This document shows, piece by piece, positions 26,707-35,941 of a stretch of DNA of 64,000 nt. Every line of letters starts with the position of its first letter. Position 1 is the stretch's first letter. The stretch is taken from positions 1 to 64,000 of the forward strand of contig JAHJWO010000040.1 of NCBI GenBank assembly GCA_018828145.1. The letters run 5' to 3'. Position numbers and translations under genes: made by a program. This DNA comes from Alphaproteobacteria bacterium (GTDB taxonomy: Bacteria; Pseudomonadota; Alphaproteobacteria; Rhizobiales; Devosiaceae). The notes under the pieces were generated by a model. It was not told the DNA's origin, did no database searches, and saw only the letters and a program-made list of their open reading frames with translations.

Positions 26707-27537
26707 TCAGGCCAGCAGGCGCGTCATCTCCGCGGCGGCCTGGCGGGCCAGCGCCTCGCTCGAGGCGGCGACGAAATAGGGATTGAGGAAAGCCAGGTCG
26801 TGCTTGCCATAGCGCATGCGCGCGCCATCCAGCGTCACCACGGCGCCGCCTGCTGCTTCCAGCACCGCCTGTCCCGCCGCCGTGTCCCATTCGCAGGTTG
26901 GCGTGAACCGCGGGTAGAGCTGGGCGTCGCCGCGGGCCAGCAGGCAGAATTTCAGCGACGATCCCACCGAGACATCGGCCTCGACATCGAGGGTCTCGCA
27001 CAGCGCCGCCAGCGCGGCATGCCCGTGCGAACGGCTCGCCACGATGCGCGGCCGGCTGGCCGAAGCAACCGCCATGCGTTGGCGCTCCGTCGCTATGCCA
27101 TCCTGCGTACTGCAGAACCACGCGCCGGACGCATCGCCGATAAAGGTCTCGCCCGTTGCGGGCGCCAGCACCACGCCCAGCACCGGCACGCCATGCTCCA
27201 CCAGCGCGATATTTACCGTGAACTCGCCGTTGCGCTTGATGAATTCCTTGGTGCCATCCAGTGGATCGACCACGAAATAGCGCTCGCCCAGCGTCGGGAT
27301 GATTCCGGCGGCCACGCTTTCTTCGCCAAGCACGGGAATGCCTGTTGGTCTGAGATAGTCGAGGATCACCGCCTCGGCCGCCGCATCAGCCTCGGTCACC
27401 GGCGAACCATCTGCCTTGGTGACGGCGGTGATTGGCCGTGCATAAACCTCCATGATCAGCCGCGAAGCGGCGATAGCGGCCTCGAGGACCAGCGTGCTGA
27501 GGCTTTGATCGGTCGGCGCTTGCATCGTCGCGGCCAT
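26707..27537 (-). CDS. cysQ: 3'(2'),5'-bisphosphate nucleotidase CysQ
   Basis: Removes the 3' phosphate from PAP (and PAPS), relieving inhibition in sulfate assimilation; Mg2+-dependent, inositol monophosphatase fold. 276 residues. Signature motifs: GEESVA, VVDPLDGTKEFIKRNGEFTVNIALV region with the metal Asp residues, and CEWDTAAGQAVLEAAGG. The ATG at 27537 lies 3 bases after the nadC stop; an in-frame TTG at 27543 would overlap it. It is translated from the nadC transcript. Confidence 0.92.
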   Translation of the reverse strand: MAATMQAPTDQSLSTLVLEAAIAASRLIMEVYARPITAVTKADGSPVTEADAAAEAVILDYLRPTGIPVLGEESVAAGIIPTLGERYFVVDPLDGTKEFIKRNGEFTVNIALVEHGVPVLGVVLAPATGETFIGDASGAWFCSTQDGIATERQRMAVASASRPRIVASRSHGHAALAALCETLDVEADVSVGSSLKFCLLARGDAQLYPRFTPTCEWDTAAGQAVLEAAGGAVVTLDGARMRYGKHDLAFLNPYFVAASSEALARQAAAEMTRLLA

Positions 27538-27539
27538 GG

Positions 27540-28412
27540 TCAACGACCGATCTCGACATCGAGCCCGAGATCGAGCGGCGACGCCGCCATGGTGATCTGG
27601 CTGGTGGAGATATAGTCCACGCCCGTCTCGCCGATCGAGCGCACCCGGTCCAGCTTCACCCCGCCCGAGGCTTCCAGCTTGGCGCGGCCGGCATTGATGG
27701 CCACGGCCTGACGCAGCAGGTCATTGTCCATATTGTCGAGCAGCACCACCCGCGCCCCCGCGGCCAGCGCTTCTTCCAGCTCGGCAAGGTTCTGCACCTC
27801 GATCTCGATGGCCACCAGATGACCGGCAAAAGCCTCCGCCGCCCGGTAGGCCGCGGTCACGCTGCCCGCCACGGCGATATGGTTGTCCTTGATCAGGATG
27901 GCGTCGCTCAGGCTGTAGCGATGGTTGGCGCCGCCGCCACAGCGCACCGCATATTTCTGGAAGGCCCGCATGCCCGGCGTCGTCTTGCGCGTGTCGCAGA
28001 TTTGCGCGCCGGTGCCTTCCACCGCATCGGCATAAAGCCGCGTCAGCGTGGCTATGCCGCTCATGTGGTTCAGGAAATTCAGCGCCACGCGTTCGCCCGA
28101 CATCACCAGCCGGGCATGGCCGCTGACCGTTGCCACGAGATCCCCCGCCGCCACCCGGTCGCCATCGGCCACCTTGGCCGCGAAGGTCACGCCGTCGCCC
28201 ACGAGGCGAAACGCCGCCGCCGCCAGGTCCAGCCCGGCAATGACACCCGCTTCCCGCGTAGAGAGGCTTGCCGTCGCGAGCGAGTCAGGCGCCAGCGTCG
28301 CCTGGCTGGTCAGGTCACCGGCCAGCCCCAGATCCTCTTCCAGCGCAGCGGCAACCGCGCGCTCGACCAGGAGGCGCGGCAATTGGGCGGGCAGGCGGTC
28401 GGGACGCGACAT
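27540..28412 (-). CDS. nadC: Nicotinate-nucleotide pyrophosphorylase (quinolinate phosphoribosyltransferase)
   Basis: Converts quinolinate and PRPP to nicotinate mononucleotide in de novo NAD synthesis. 290 residues from the ATG at 28412 (MSRPDRLPAQLP). Visible motifs: EEDLGLAGDLTSQATLAPDS, RKTTPGMRAFQKYAVRCGGG split around the substrate Lys/Arg residues, NHRYSLSDAILIKDNH, and EIEVQNLAELEEAL. nadA and nadB are not in the window. The frame upstream of 28412 lacks family similarity. It precedes cysQ in one transcript. Confidence 0.95.
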   Translation of the reverse strand: MSRPDRLPAQLPRLLVERAVAAALEEDLGLAGDLTSQATLAPDSLATASLSTREAGVIAGLDLAAAAFRLVGDGVTFAAKVADGDRVAAGDLVATVSGHARLVMSGERVALNFLNHMSGIATLTRLYADAVEGTGAQICDTRKTTPGMRAFQKYAVRCGGGANHRYSLSDAILIKDNHIAVAGSVTAAYRAAEAFAGHLVAIEIEVQNLAELEEALAAGARVVLLDNMDNDLLRQAVAINAGRAKLEASGGVKLDRVRSIGETGVDYISTSQITMAASPLDLGLDVEIGR

Positions 28413-28477
28413 GGCTTTTGGTCTCTCAATAAGCCGCGCTGATGTACGCGCGCCCCGCGCCGCTGGCAACAGTCAGC

Positions 28478-29752
28478 CTAGTGCCCGCGCTTGACCGTGT
28501 GGTCCGCCTCGATGATCGCCTTGGTGAGGCTTCCGGTCGCCGGATAGAGCGGAATGAGGCAGGCCTGCAGTGCGTGATAGATATCCGGCTTGCCCACGAA
28601 CAGCCGCGAGGTCGGCGTCAGGTCTTCCTTGAGCTCGCTGAGCCAGCCGCCGCGCTTATGGTCGATCACGTGGTTCTCGGCATAGTCCCAGAGCTTGCGA
28701 TACCAGATCTGGAAATAATCGTGCGTCGTGTCATAGGCCGAAATATAGGCCGCGGCGCCAATCGCCTCGCTCACCGGCCACCACAGCTTCTCGCGCATGA
28801 TGGGCTCGTTGTCCCAGTCCAGCGTGTAGAAGAACCCGCCATGGGTCTGGTCCCAGCCCAGTTCGACCGACTGGCGGAACAGCTCGCGCGCCGCCCCCGT
28901 CATCCACGACAGGCGCTTCTCGCCCAGCACCCACAGCTGGTACAGCAGCCGCGACCATTCCAGCCAATGCCCTGGCGTCGCGCCCGACGGGCGGAACATT
29001 TCCGAACCCTGGTAATTCTTGTCGAGCACCCAGTTCTCGTCGAAATGCTCGGCCACCCGGTGCCCCAGCGGCACGGCATGCTTGGCGATGATCAGCTCGG
29101 CAATGCGCTCGGCCTTGGTGAGATAGGCCTTGTCGCCCGTCGCCTCGAACGCCGCCATCAGCGCCTCGGTCAGATGCATGTTCGAGTTCTGCCCGCGATA
29201 GCGAGTCGCGCCCGACCAGTCATTGGCAAATTCCTCGCGCACCGCGCCGACCTTGTCCTCCCAGAACCGGCGCTCGATCACTTCGGTGACGTCCGCCAGC
29301 ATCCTGTCGGCCAGCGGATGCCCCAGCAGCTTGGCGCTCGATGCTGCCAGCATGACGAAGGCATGCCCATAGGCCTGCTTGCTGGCATCCTTGGGTCCAT
29401 TGTCGTCCAGCGACCAGACATAGCCGCCATGGCGCTGGTCGCGATGCTGCTCCCAGAGATAGCGCATGCCATGGTCGACGATCTCGTCCGATCCCGGCCG
29501 GCCAATCAGGCTGCCAATGGTGAAGCAGTGCACCATGCGCGCCGTGCCGTGGATCTGCCGCGTCGAATTGGCCGCGTCGATCGGCGAGCCGTCGTCATTG
29601 AGCTCGAAGAACCCGCCCTTGCGATTGATCGACGGCGCCTGGAAGAAGTCGAACAGGTTATTGGCCTGCCGCATCAGATACTGCCGGTGAAACGGCCGGT
29701 TCGGCCATGGGCTCGAATTGGTCTGGGACAGTGTCGTCTGCGCGTCGGTCAT
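28478..29752 (-). CDS. AGE-family epimerase/isomerase (mannose isomerase-like)
   Basis: A 424-residue (alpha/alpha)6-barrel enzyme of the N-acylglucosamine 2-epimerase superfamily. QIHGTARMVHCF, QAYGHAFVMLAAS, GQNSNMHLTEALMAAFEATGD and GATPGHWLEWSRLLYQLW carry the active-site His, Arg and Trp residues seen in YihS and D-mannose isomerase, so an aldose-ketose isomerase is likelier than GlcNAc epimerase. It would feed mannose or a similar sugar to fructose. It stands as a single gene with a repeat-bearing gap before it. The exact sugar is not determinable. Confidence 0.85.
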   Translation of the reverse strand: MTDAQTTLSQTNSSPWPNRPFHRQYLMRQANNLFDFFQAPSINRKGGFFELNDDGSPIDAANSTRQIHGTARMVHCFTIGSLIGRPGSDEIVDHGMRYLWEQHRDQRHGGYVWSLDDNGPKDASKQAYGHAFVMLAASSAKLLGHPLADRMLADVTEVIERRFWEDKVGAVREEFANDWSGATRYRGQNSNMHLTEALMAAFEATGDKAYLTKAERIAELIIAKHAVPLGHRVAEHFDENWVLDKNYQGSEMFRPSGATPGHWLEWSRLLYQLWVLGEKRLSWMTGAARELFRQSVELGWDQTHGGFFYTLDWDNEPIMREKLWWPVSEAIGAAAYISAYDTTHDYFQIWYRKLWDYAENHVIDHKRGGWLSELKEDLTPTSRLFVGKPDIYHALQACLIPLYPATGSLTKAIIEADHTVKRGH

Positions 29753-29852
29753 GATGGCTCCTCATCTGGCCAGAGCTATACCCAGACAAAAAGAACGTTG
29801 CAATTCTTCCGACCAGAAGCTCTGTGCAAACCCCAAGGCCGATGCTCATCGT

Positions 29853-29896
29853 CTCCCTCCCCCTTGTGGGGAGGGATCAAGGGTGGGGTGGTTTGG
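29853..29896. repeat. Palindromic repeat, G/C-run family
   Basis: CTCCCTCCCCCTTGTGGGGAG forms a tight hairpin followed by AAGGGTGGGGTGG. The same kind of sequence (pyrimidine run, short loop, purine run, then a GGGTGGGG-type tail) recurs at 56797-56833 and in related form at other sites in this window. Confidence 0.65.
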
Positions 29897-29936
29897 GCAG
29901 GAAGGCGCGATTGGGAGCGGACTGAGTGTGGGCAAC

Positions 29937-30884
29937 TTACCCCTTGGCGTACCACGCCTCGACCCGCGCCACTTCCTCCGCCGAGCCCAGGATAACCGGC
30001 ACCCGCTGGTGGATCGCGGTCGGCATCACATCGAGCAGCCGCTCCCGCCCCGTCGTCGCCTTGCCACCCGCCGCCTCGACCAGCAATGCCATCGGGTTGG
30101 CCTCGTAGAGCAGCCGCAGCCGCCCGCCCTTGCTGACCGTCTCGCTGTCCAGCGGATAGAGAAAGATGCCGCCGCGCATCAGGATGCGGTGCACGTCGGC
30201 CACCATCGAGCCCACCCAGCGCATATTGTGCCGCTTGCCCGAAGCCCCGGTTTCCCCAGCCACATTCTCGGCCACATAGCCCTTGGTGGCGTCATCCCAG
30301 AAGCGCTCGCGCGCCGTGTTGATCGCATATTCAGCCGAGGCCTGGGGCACCTGCACATCGCCATCGGTCAGCACGTAACGCCCGTCGGCATCGAGCGTGA
30401 ACACCACCACGCCCTGGCCAAAACTCAGCACCAGGCTCGTCGCCGGACCATAGGCGACATAGCCTGCCGCCAGTTGCGCAGTCCCCTTCTGCAGCAGGCC
30501 TCCCGCGGCATCCAGAATGGCAAAAATCGTGCCCACGGTAACGTTTACGTCGAGATTTGAAGACCCGTCCAGCGGATCGGTCGCCACCACATAGCGCCCC
30601 TCATTCTGCAGCTGAAGTGGTTCATCCAGCTCTTCCGACACCAGAATCGAAACCTGCGGATTCTGCTCCAGGTATTTGACGACAATGTCGTTTGAGATGA
30701 TGTCGAGCTGCTTTTGCTCCTCGCCCTGCACGTTGACGCGCCCGACCAGCCCCACCTGTCCGGCAACCGGCGCTGTCCGCAGGATCGCCGCGATATCGAC
30801 GCTCGCCGCGGCCATGCTGGCCACCACCGAGGCAAGGCCGCTGTCGACGGATTGAACGGCAAGCCATTCGGCAAGAGTGGTCAT
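29937..30884 (-). CDS. fbp: Class I fructose-1,6-bisphosphatase
   Basis: Hydrolyses fructose 1,6-bisphosphate in gluconeogenesis or the Calvin cycle. 315 residues if started at the ATG at 30884 (MTTLAEWLAV), which has GGAG 6 bases upstream; ATGs at 30887 and 30896 are alternatives. Motifs: ILVSEELDE, VATDPLDGSSNLDVNVTVGT with metal Asp residues, and LYPLDSETVSKGGRLRLLYE. It lies 85 bases downstream of the GDH gene on the same strand, so they may share a transcript; both fit growth on amino acids. Confidence 0.95.
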   Translation of the reverse strand: MTTLAEWLAVQSVDSGLASVVASMAAASVDIAAILRTAPVAGQVGLVGRVNVQGEEQKQLDIISNDIVVKYLEQNPQVSILVSEELDEPLQLQNEGRYVVATDPLDGSSNLDVNVTVGTIFAILDAAGGLLQKGTAQLAAGYVAYGPATSLVLSFGQGVVVFTLDADGRYVLTDGDVQVPQASAEYAINTARERFWDDATKGYVAENVAGETGASGKRHNMRWVGSMVADVHRILMRGGIFLYPLDSETVSKGGRLRLLYEANPMALLVEAAGGKATTGRERLLDVMPTAIHQRVPVILGSAEEVARVEAWYAKG

Positions 30885-30968
30885 CATGGGCTCCATGGCA
30901 TCATCAGGGCAGGGGCCTTCACTCTCCCAGAGTGAGGCCCCGAGACAAGGCAGACTTTCGGATGGGCG

Positions 30969-33900
30969 TCACACCTCGCGCGCCAGATCCGCCAGAAGAC
31001 CCGCCGCCACCGACAGCCGCGATACGGTGAGTTCGCCCTGCGTCAGCTCGGCCACCGCCGCGGCGGTACGCGCGATCCCCGCCTTCTGCTGCGCCGACCA
31101 GCCCGCCAGCCCGCCCTCGGCCTTGAGCACATCGGCCGTCAGGTCGCGCTGCGCCCGCATCAGGTTGGCCAGCGCCCGGTCCAGCGCCATGCGGTCGAAC
31201 CGGTCGTTGAGCGCGATGGCCCGTCCCTGCTCGATCACCGGCCACAGCCGGAATGCCGCGAACACCCCGAAAAACGCCGCCGCGCCGTCTGCCACCGAAA
31301 CGCCCGCCCGCTCGCTCACCAGCACGATGTCGCTGGCATAGCTCAGCACCGGCAGTTCCGCGATGGCCCGCGCCGTGGCCTCCGGCACGTCCTGCGCCAC
31401 CAATTGCGCAGTCCTCGTCGCAATGCTCTCCGCCAGCGAGGCGGGCAGGGTCGTCCCCAGCATGTCCCGCAGCGCCGCGACGCCCGCGCCATGCCGCGCC
31501 ACCAGCCCGGCCAGGCCCTGCGTCACATCCGCATTGCGCAGGAACCACAGGCTCTCCTGCCGCAGCAGGTCCATCACCGCGCTATAGAGCCCCAGCTGCA
31601 CATCGCCCGCCACCACGCCATCCAGCGCATCGATGGCGGCATTGAGCGCCGTCAGCCCATAGGCGTCGCGCGTCCCGGCATAGGCCAGCGCCACCTCGCC
31701 CGGGCTGGCGCTGGTCGCCGCCCGCAATTCGCTGACAAAGGCCGGCCCGCCCCGGTTGATCATGGCATTGGCCAAGACCGTCGCGATCACCTCGCGCTTC
31801 AGCCGGTGCTGGGCTACCGCGTCCGGATAGGCGCCATGCAGCGTCTCGGGGAAATAGCGGTAAAGCTCCCCCGCCAGGTACGCGTCGTCGATCGAAACGC
31901 CCTCCAGCAGGTCCGCATAAAGCGTCAGCTTGGCATAGGCCAGGATCACCGCCAGCTCCGGCCGCACCAGCCCCTTGCCCGCCAGCGCCCGCGCATCCAT
32001 CACCGCATCCGACGGCAGGAACTCCACCGCCCGGTCCAGCAATCCGCGCGTTTCCAGCCGCTCGATCAGCTCGCGATGGTCGGGCAGTTCGCCCGTGCCC
32101 GCCCGCTCCGCCAGCGATAGCGCCAGCCCCTGCAGGTAGTTGTTGCGCAGGCAGAGCGCCGCAACTTCGTCCGTCATGGTCACGAGAAACGCATTGCGCT
32201 CCGCAAGGCCGAGCGAACCATTGGCCAAGAGCGGTGCCAGCGCGATCTTGATATTGACCTCGAGATCGCTCGAATTGACGCCCGCCGAATTGTCGATGGC
32301 GTCGGTATTGATCCGCCCGCCCTTGAGCGCATATTCGACGCGCCCGCGCTGGGTCACCCCCAGATTGGCCCCTTCGCCGACCACCTTGGCCCGCAGGTCA
32401 TTGCCGGTGATGCGGATGCCGTCATTGGCCCGGTCGCCCACCTCGGCATCGGTCTCGGCGCTGCTCCGCACATAGGTGCCGATCCCGCCGAACCACAGCA
32501 GGTCCACCTCCGCCTTGAGAATGGCCGACATCACCTCGCCCGGTGTCGCCTGGCTGGCCACCAGGCCCAGCGCCGTCTGCATTTCCGCCGTCAGCGGGAT
32601 GGATTTGAGGCTGCGCGGAAACACGCCGCCACCCGTCGAAATCAGCCCCTTGTCATAGTCCTGCCAGCTCGAGCGGGGCAGGGCGAACAGCCGCTGCCGC
32701 TCGGCAAAGCTGGTTGCCGGGTCGGGATTGGGGTCGATGAAGATGTCGCGATGGTCGAACGCCGCCACCAGCCGGATGGCCGGCGACAGCAGCATGCCAT
32801 TGCCGAACACGTCGCCGCTCATGTCCCCGACGCCGGCCACGGTGAACGGCTCGCGCTGGATATCGCGGTTCATCTCGCGGAAATGCCGCTTCACCGTTTC
32901 CCAGCCGCCACGCGCCGTAATGCCCATTTCCTTGTGGTCGTAGCCGGCCGAGCCGCCCGAGGCGAAGGCATCGCCCAGCCAGAAGCCGCGTCCTGTGGCA
33001 ATGGCATTGGCCGTGTCCGAAAAGCTCGCCGTGCCCTTGTCCGCCGCCACCACGAGATAGGGGTCGTTCCCGTCCCGCCGCACCACATCCTGCGGCGGCA
33101 CCACGGCGCCCTCGACCAGGTTGTCGGTCACATCGAGCAGCGCCCCGATAAAGATCGAATAGGCCGCCACGCCCTCGGCCTGGAACGCCTCGCGCGCCAT
33201 GCCGGGCACCAGCCGTTTGGGCACGAAGCCGCCCTTGGCGCCTACCGGCACGATCACCGCATTCTTGACCTGCTGCGCCTTGACCAGGCCCAGCACTTCG
33301 GTGCGGAAGTCCTCCGGCCGGTCCGACCAGCGGATGCCGCCGCGCGCAATGGCGCCAAAGCGCAGATGCACGCCCTCGACACGCGGCGAATAGACCGAGA
33401 TTTCGCGATAGGGCCGCGGCGCCGCCATGCCCTCGACCAGCCCGCTGTTGAACTTGATCGCCAGTGCCGGCATCCTTTTGCCCTGCGCGTCGCGCTGGAA
33501 GGCATTGGTGCGCACCGATGCCTCCACCAGGTTGACGAAGCGGCGCACGATCGTGTCCTCGTCGAGCGAGGCCATGGCATCCAGCGCCGCCGAAATGCGC
33601 TGCCGCGCCGCCTCGGCGCTGACCTCGCGGTCCTGCTGCCGAGGGTCGTGCAGGGCGTTGAACAGGCCCACCAGCCCTGTCGCCGCCTCGGTCTGCTTCA
33701 CCAGCACATTGGCGATATAGCGCTGCGAATAGGAGGTCCCGATCTGCCGCAGATAGCGCGACAGCGCCCGCAGCAATGCTGCATCGGTCCAGCCCAGCCC
33801 GGTTCGTGTCACCAGCGCATTGAGCTGGTCGCTCTCCGCCAGCCCGTCCCACACCGCCAGCAGCCCCTCTTCCACCGCCGGCCCTCGGGCCGCAACTTCG

Positions 33901-35633
33901 AAGGCGCCGCCATCGGCTGGCTCCAGCACCATGTCGTGCAGATACCGCTCCACGCCGTCGCGTGGCACGATTGTATAGGTGCGCTCGTCGATCACCCGGA
34001 AGCCGAAGGCCTCCAGCATGGGCACGCGGTCGCTCAGCGGAATGGCGCTGCCGCGATGGTAGAATTTGAGCCCCAGTGACCCGTCGGTGCCCTCGCGTGT
34101 CTTGAGCCGGATCGCCACGCCCGAGCCATCGCCCAGCCCGCGCATCACGTCGATATCGGCCAGCGCATCGGCCGCCGAATGGCGCGACTGATAGGCTGCA
34201 GAAAAGGCCCCGCGATAGTCGCTGATGATCGCGGGGTCGCTTGCCGTCGCGGCCAGCACGTCGCCGAAATTGGAGGTCAGCGCATCGACGCGCGCCTCCA
34301 GCTCGCTTCGGCTCGGCTGCGGCGTCGGCCCCGAGACCCGGCCGATGATCACATGCAGCCGCACCAGCTCGCCTTCAGGGAAATGCGGATAATAGGCCGA
34401 AACCCGCCCGTCATAGACCTGCGCCAGATAGCGCGCGATCCGGGCCCGCGCTTCCCCGTCATAGCGGTCGCGCGGCACATAGACGAGCACCGAGACGAAA
34501 TTGTCGAAGCGGTCGATGCGCGGCAGCACGCGCACGCGCGGCCGGTCGAACAGCGCCGCAATGGCGGTGGCGAATTCGAACAATTGCTCGACGCTGATCT
34601 GGAACAGTTCGTCGCGCGGATGGCTGTCCAGCGCGCTCAGCAGGGTGCGCCCGTCATGCCCCAGCGGATCGACGCCCGATTTGCGCATCACCTCGGCTAT
34701 CTTGCGCCGGATGATCGGTACATCCGTATGCGGCGTCACCAGCGCCTGCGCCGTGAACAGACCCACGATGCGCAGCTCGCCCGTTGCCTTGCCATCGGCA
34801 TAGGTCTTGATGCCCACATAGTCCATGTGCACCCGCCGGTGCACCCGCGCCCGCACATTGGCCTTGGTCACCAGCAGCGGTTCGTCGGATGCCATGAAGG
34901 CGGCGTGCTGTGGCGTCGATTCCACAAAGGTCGGGCCGCTGCGCAGCACCTTGAGGTCCGGGTCGCGCAATATGCCCAGCCCGCTACCCTCCACCGGCTC
35001 CAGTCCGCCCGCGGCAATGCGATAGTCCCGCATGCCCAGGAAGGTGAAATTGTTCTCCGTCAGCCAGTCAAGAAACCGCAGCGGTTCTTCCTTCTGCGGT
35101 GACGGCGATTTCTGCAGTGCGGCGATCGTCGCCCGCATCCGCATCAGCATCGGTTCCCAGTCGTGCACGGCCCGGGTCACCTCGGCCATGGTTGCCTCGA
35201 TCTCGGCGGTCAGCGCCGCGACATCGGCGACCGGATCGCTGTGGATATGCAACACGCTCAGCGGCCGTCCGCCGCCGTCTCGCACCACGGGGTGGGTAAA
35301 GAGCTGCACTGTGCCGCCCGCCGCCCGCACCGCGGCCAGCGCGCTGTCGACGATGAAAGGCATGTCGGGGGAAACGATATCGAGCACCAGTGGCTCACCG
35401 GCCCGCTCCGGCGGACGCGCCACGATCTGGCTGCGGTCGCCCTTGTAGGCCATCAGGTGCTGGTACGATTGCCGCAGGATCGCTTCGAACCGGTCCGGCG
35501 CCTGTCTTGCCAGGTCATCGCCATCCGTCGCCAGGATCGCCGCCTTGAAGAAGCGGGCAAAGCCCGCATCTTCCGTCATCAGTGCAGCAACCCGCTCCAG
35601 CAAGGCTGGTCGGTTCGATTGACCCAGATCCAT
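30969..35633 (-). CDS. gdhB: NAD-specific glutamate dehydrogenase, large (L_180-type)
   Basis: Oxidatively deaminates glutamate to 2-oxoglutarate. 1,554 residues, close to the ~180-kDa family first found in Streptomyces and used catabolically in proteobacteria (GdhB/GDH2, formerly called bacterial NAD-glutamate dehydrogenase). The long N-terminal regulatory half precedes the catalytic core: ARGGIRWSDRPEDFRTEVLG, KNAVIVPVGAKGGFVPKRL with the active-site Lys, and a nucleotide-binding part (GIGTYVRSSAETDAEVGDRA). A helical tail of about 400 residues follows. It would deliver carbon from proline (PutA in this window) and peptides to the TCA cycle. The symbol is one of several in use. Confidence 0.95.
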   Translation of the reverse strand: MDLGQSNRPALLERVAALMTEDAGFARFFKAAILATDGDDLARQAPDRFEAILRQSYQHLMAYKGDRSQIVARPPERAGEPLVLDIVSPDMPFIVDSALAAVRAAGGTVQLFTHPVVRDGGGRPLSVLHIHSDPVADVAALTAEIEATMAEVTRAVHDWEPMLMRMRATIAALQKSPSPQKEEPLRFLDWLTENNFTFLGMRDYRIAAGGLEPVEGSGLGILRDPDLKVLRSGPTFVESTPQHAAFMASDEPLLVTKANVRARVHRRVHMDYVGIKTYADGKATGELRIVGLFTAQALVTPHTDVPIIRRKIAEVMRKSGVDPLGHDGRTLLSALDSHPRDELFQISVEQLFEFATAIAALFDRPRVRVLPRIDRFDNFVSVLVYVPRDRYDGEARARIARYLAQVYDGRVSAYYPHFPEGELVRLHVIIGRVSGPTPQPSRSELEARVDALTSNFGDVLAATASDPAIISDYRGAFSAAYQSRHSAADALADIDVMRGLGDGSGVAIRLKTREGTDGSLGLKFYHRGSAIPLSDRVPMLEAFGFRVIDERTYTIVPRDGVERYLHDMVLEPADGGAFEVAARGPAVEEGLLAVWDGLAESDQLNALVTRTGLGWTDAALLRALSRYLRQIGTSYSQRYIANVLVKQTEAATGLVGLFNALHDPRQQDREVSAEAARQRISAALDAMASLDEDTIVRRFVNLVEASVRTNAFQRDAQGKRMPALAIKFNSGLVEGMAAPRPYREISVYSPRVEGVHLRFGAIARGGIRWSDRPEDFRTEVLGLVKAQQVKNAVIVPVGAKGGFVPKRLVPGMAREAFQAEGVAAYSIFIGALLDVTDNLVEGAVVPPQDVVRRDGNDPYLVVAADKGTASFSDTANAIATGRGFWLGDAFASGGSAGYDHKEMGITARGGWETVKRHFREMNRDIQREPFTVAGVGDMSGDVFGNGMLLSPAIRLVAAFDHRDIFIDPNPDPATSFAERQRLFALPRSSWQDYDKGLISTGGGVFPRSLKSIPLTAEMQTALGLVASQATPGEVMSAILKAEVDLLWFGGIGTYVRSSAETDAEVGDRANDGIRITGNDLRAKVVGEGANLGVTQRGRVEYALKGGRINTDAIDNSAGVNSSDLEVNIKIALAPLLANGSLGLAERNAFLVTMTDEVAALCLRNNYLQGLALSLAERAGTGELPDHRELIERLETRGLLDRAVEFLPSDAVMDARALAGKGLVRPELAVILAYAKLTLYADLLEGVSIDDAYLAGELYRYFPETLHGAYPDAVAQHRLKREVIATVLANAMINRGGPAFVSELRAATSASPGEVALAYAGTRDAYGLTALNAAIDALDGVVAGDVQLGLYSAVMDLLRQESLWFLRNADVTQGLAGLVARHGAGVAALRDMLGTTLPASLAESIATRTAQLVAQDVPEATARAIAELPVLSYASDIVLVSERAGVSVADGAAAFFGVFAAFRLWPVIEQGRAIALNDRFDRMALDRALANLMRAQRDLTADVLKAEGGLAGWSAQQKAGIARTAAAVAELTQGELTVSRLSVAAGLLADLAREV

Positions 35634-35941
35634 TCAGCGACTCCCAAAACGCCCCTGCAGTCTAGGGGGCATGCGGCCCCCTGTCTGCCATACGATTGCA
35701 TAATAGCGTCGGTTCGGAATGGTGCCATCGCGCCGCCAGAGGCGGGGCGACGACGTTAGGGTTCTGGTCACACTCTGGAATGAGATTGCGTCAGCAGGGC
35801 AAATGCGGGTCGCGATGCGAGTCTTTTGCGGATTTTTCGGCGATTGAAGCAAGATGTTTCTGCGGCGCCGGCGCCGCCGCCAAACTTCGCCTTGTTATAC
35901 TCGACTAGTCTGGTAGTCTAATGGCATCAGCGGAGACAGCG
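35634..35941. other. Divergent intergenic region between GDH and sulfate-binding protein
   Basis: 308 bases with promoters for both sides. It contains GGCGCCGGCGCC-type self-complementary sequence (about 35866-35877) and, close to the plus-strand gene, TTATAC (35895-35900) as a plausible -10 box followed by a 16-base palindrome (35903-35918). I see no coding sequence: a short frame from 35854 with six Arg codons reads through the GC palindrome and is probably chance. Confidence 0.5.
35903..35918. promoter_or_regulatory. Palindrome upstream of sulfate-binding protein gene
   Basis: GACTA-GTCTGG-TAGTC, 5-bp perfect arms, lies 2-18 bases downstream of the TTATAC box, a position suited to a repressor. 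The binding protein is unknown. Confidence 0.4.

Noticed and set aside
35854-35916. Short frame with six consecutive Arg codons before the sulfate-binding protein gene, as a possible Arg leader
   Set aside because: The Arg run is the GC palindrome GCGGCGCCGGCGCC read in one frame, and arginine has no link with the downstream sulfate gene.
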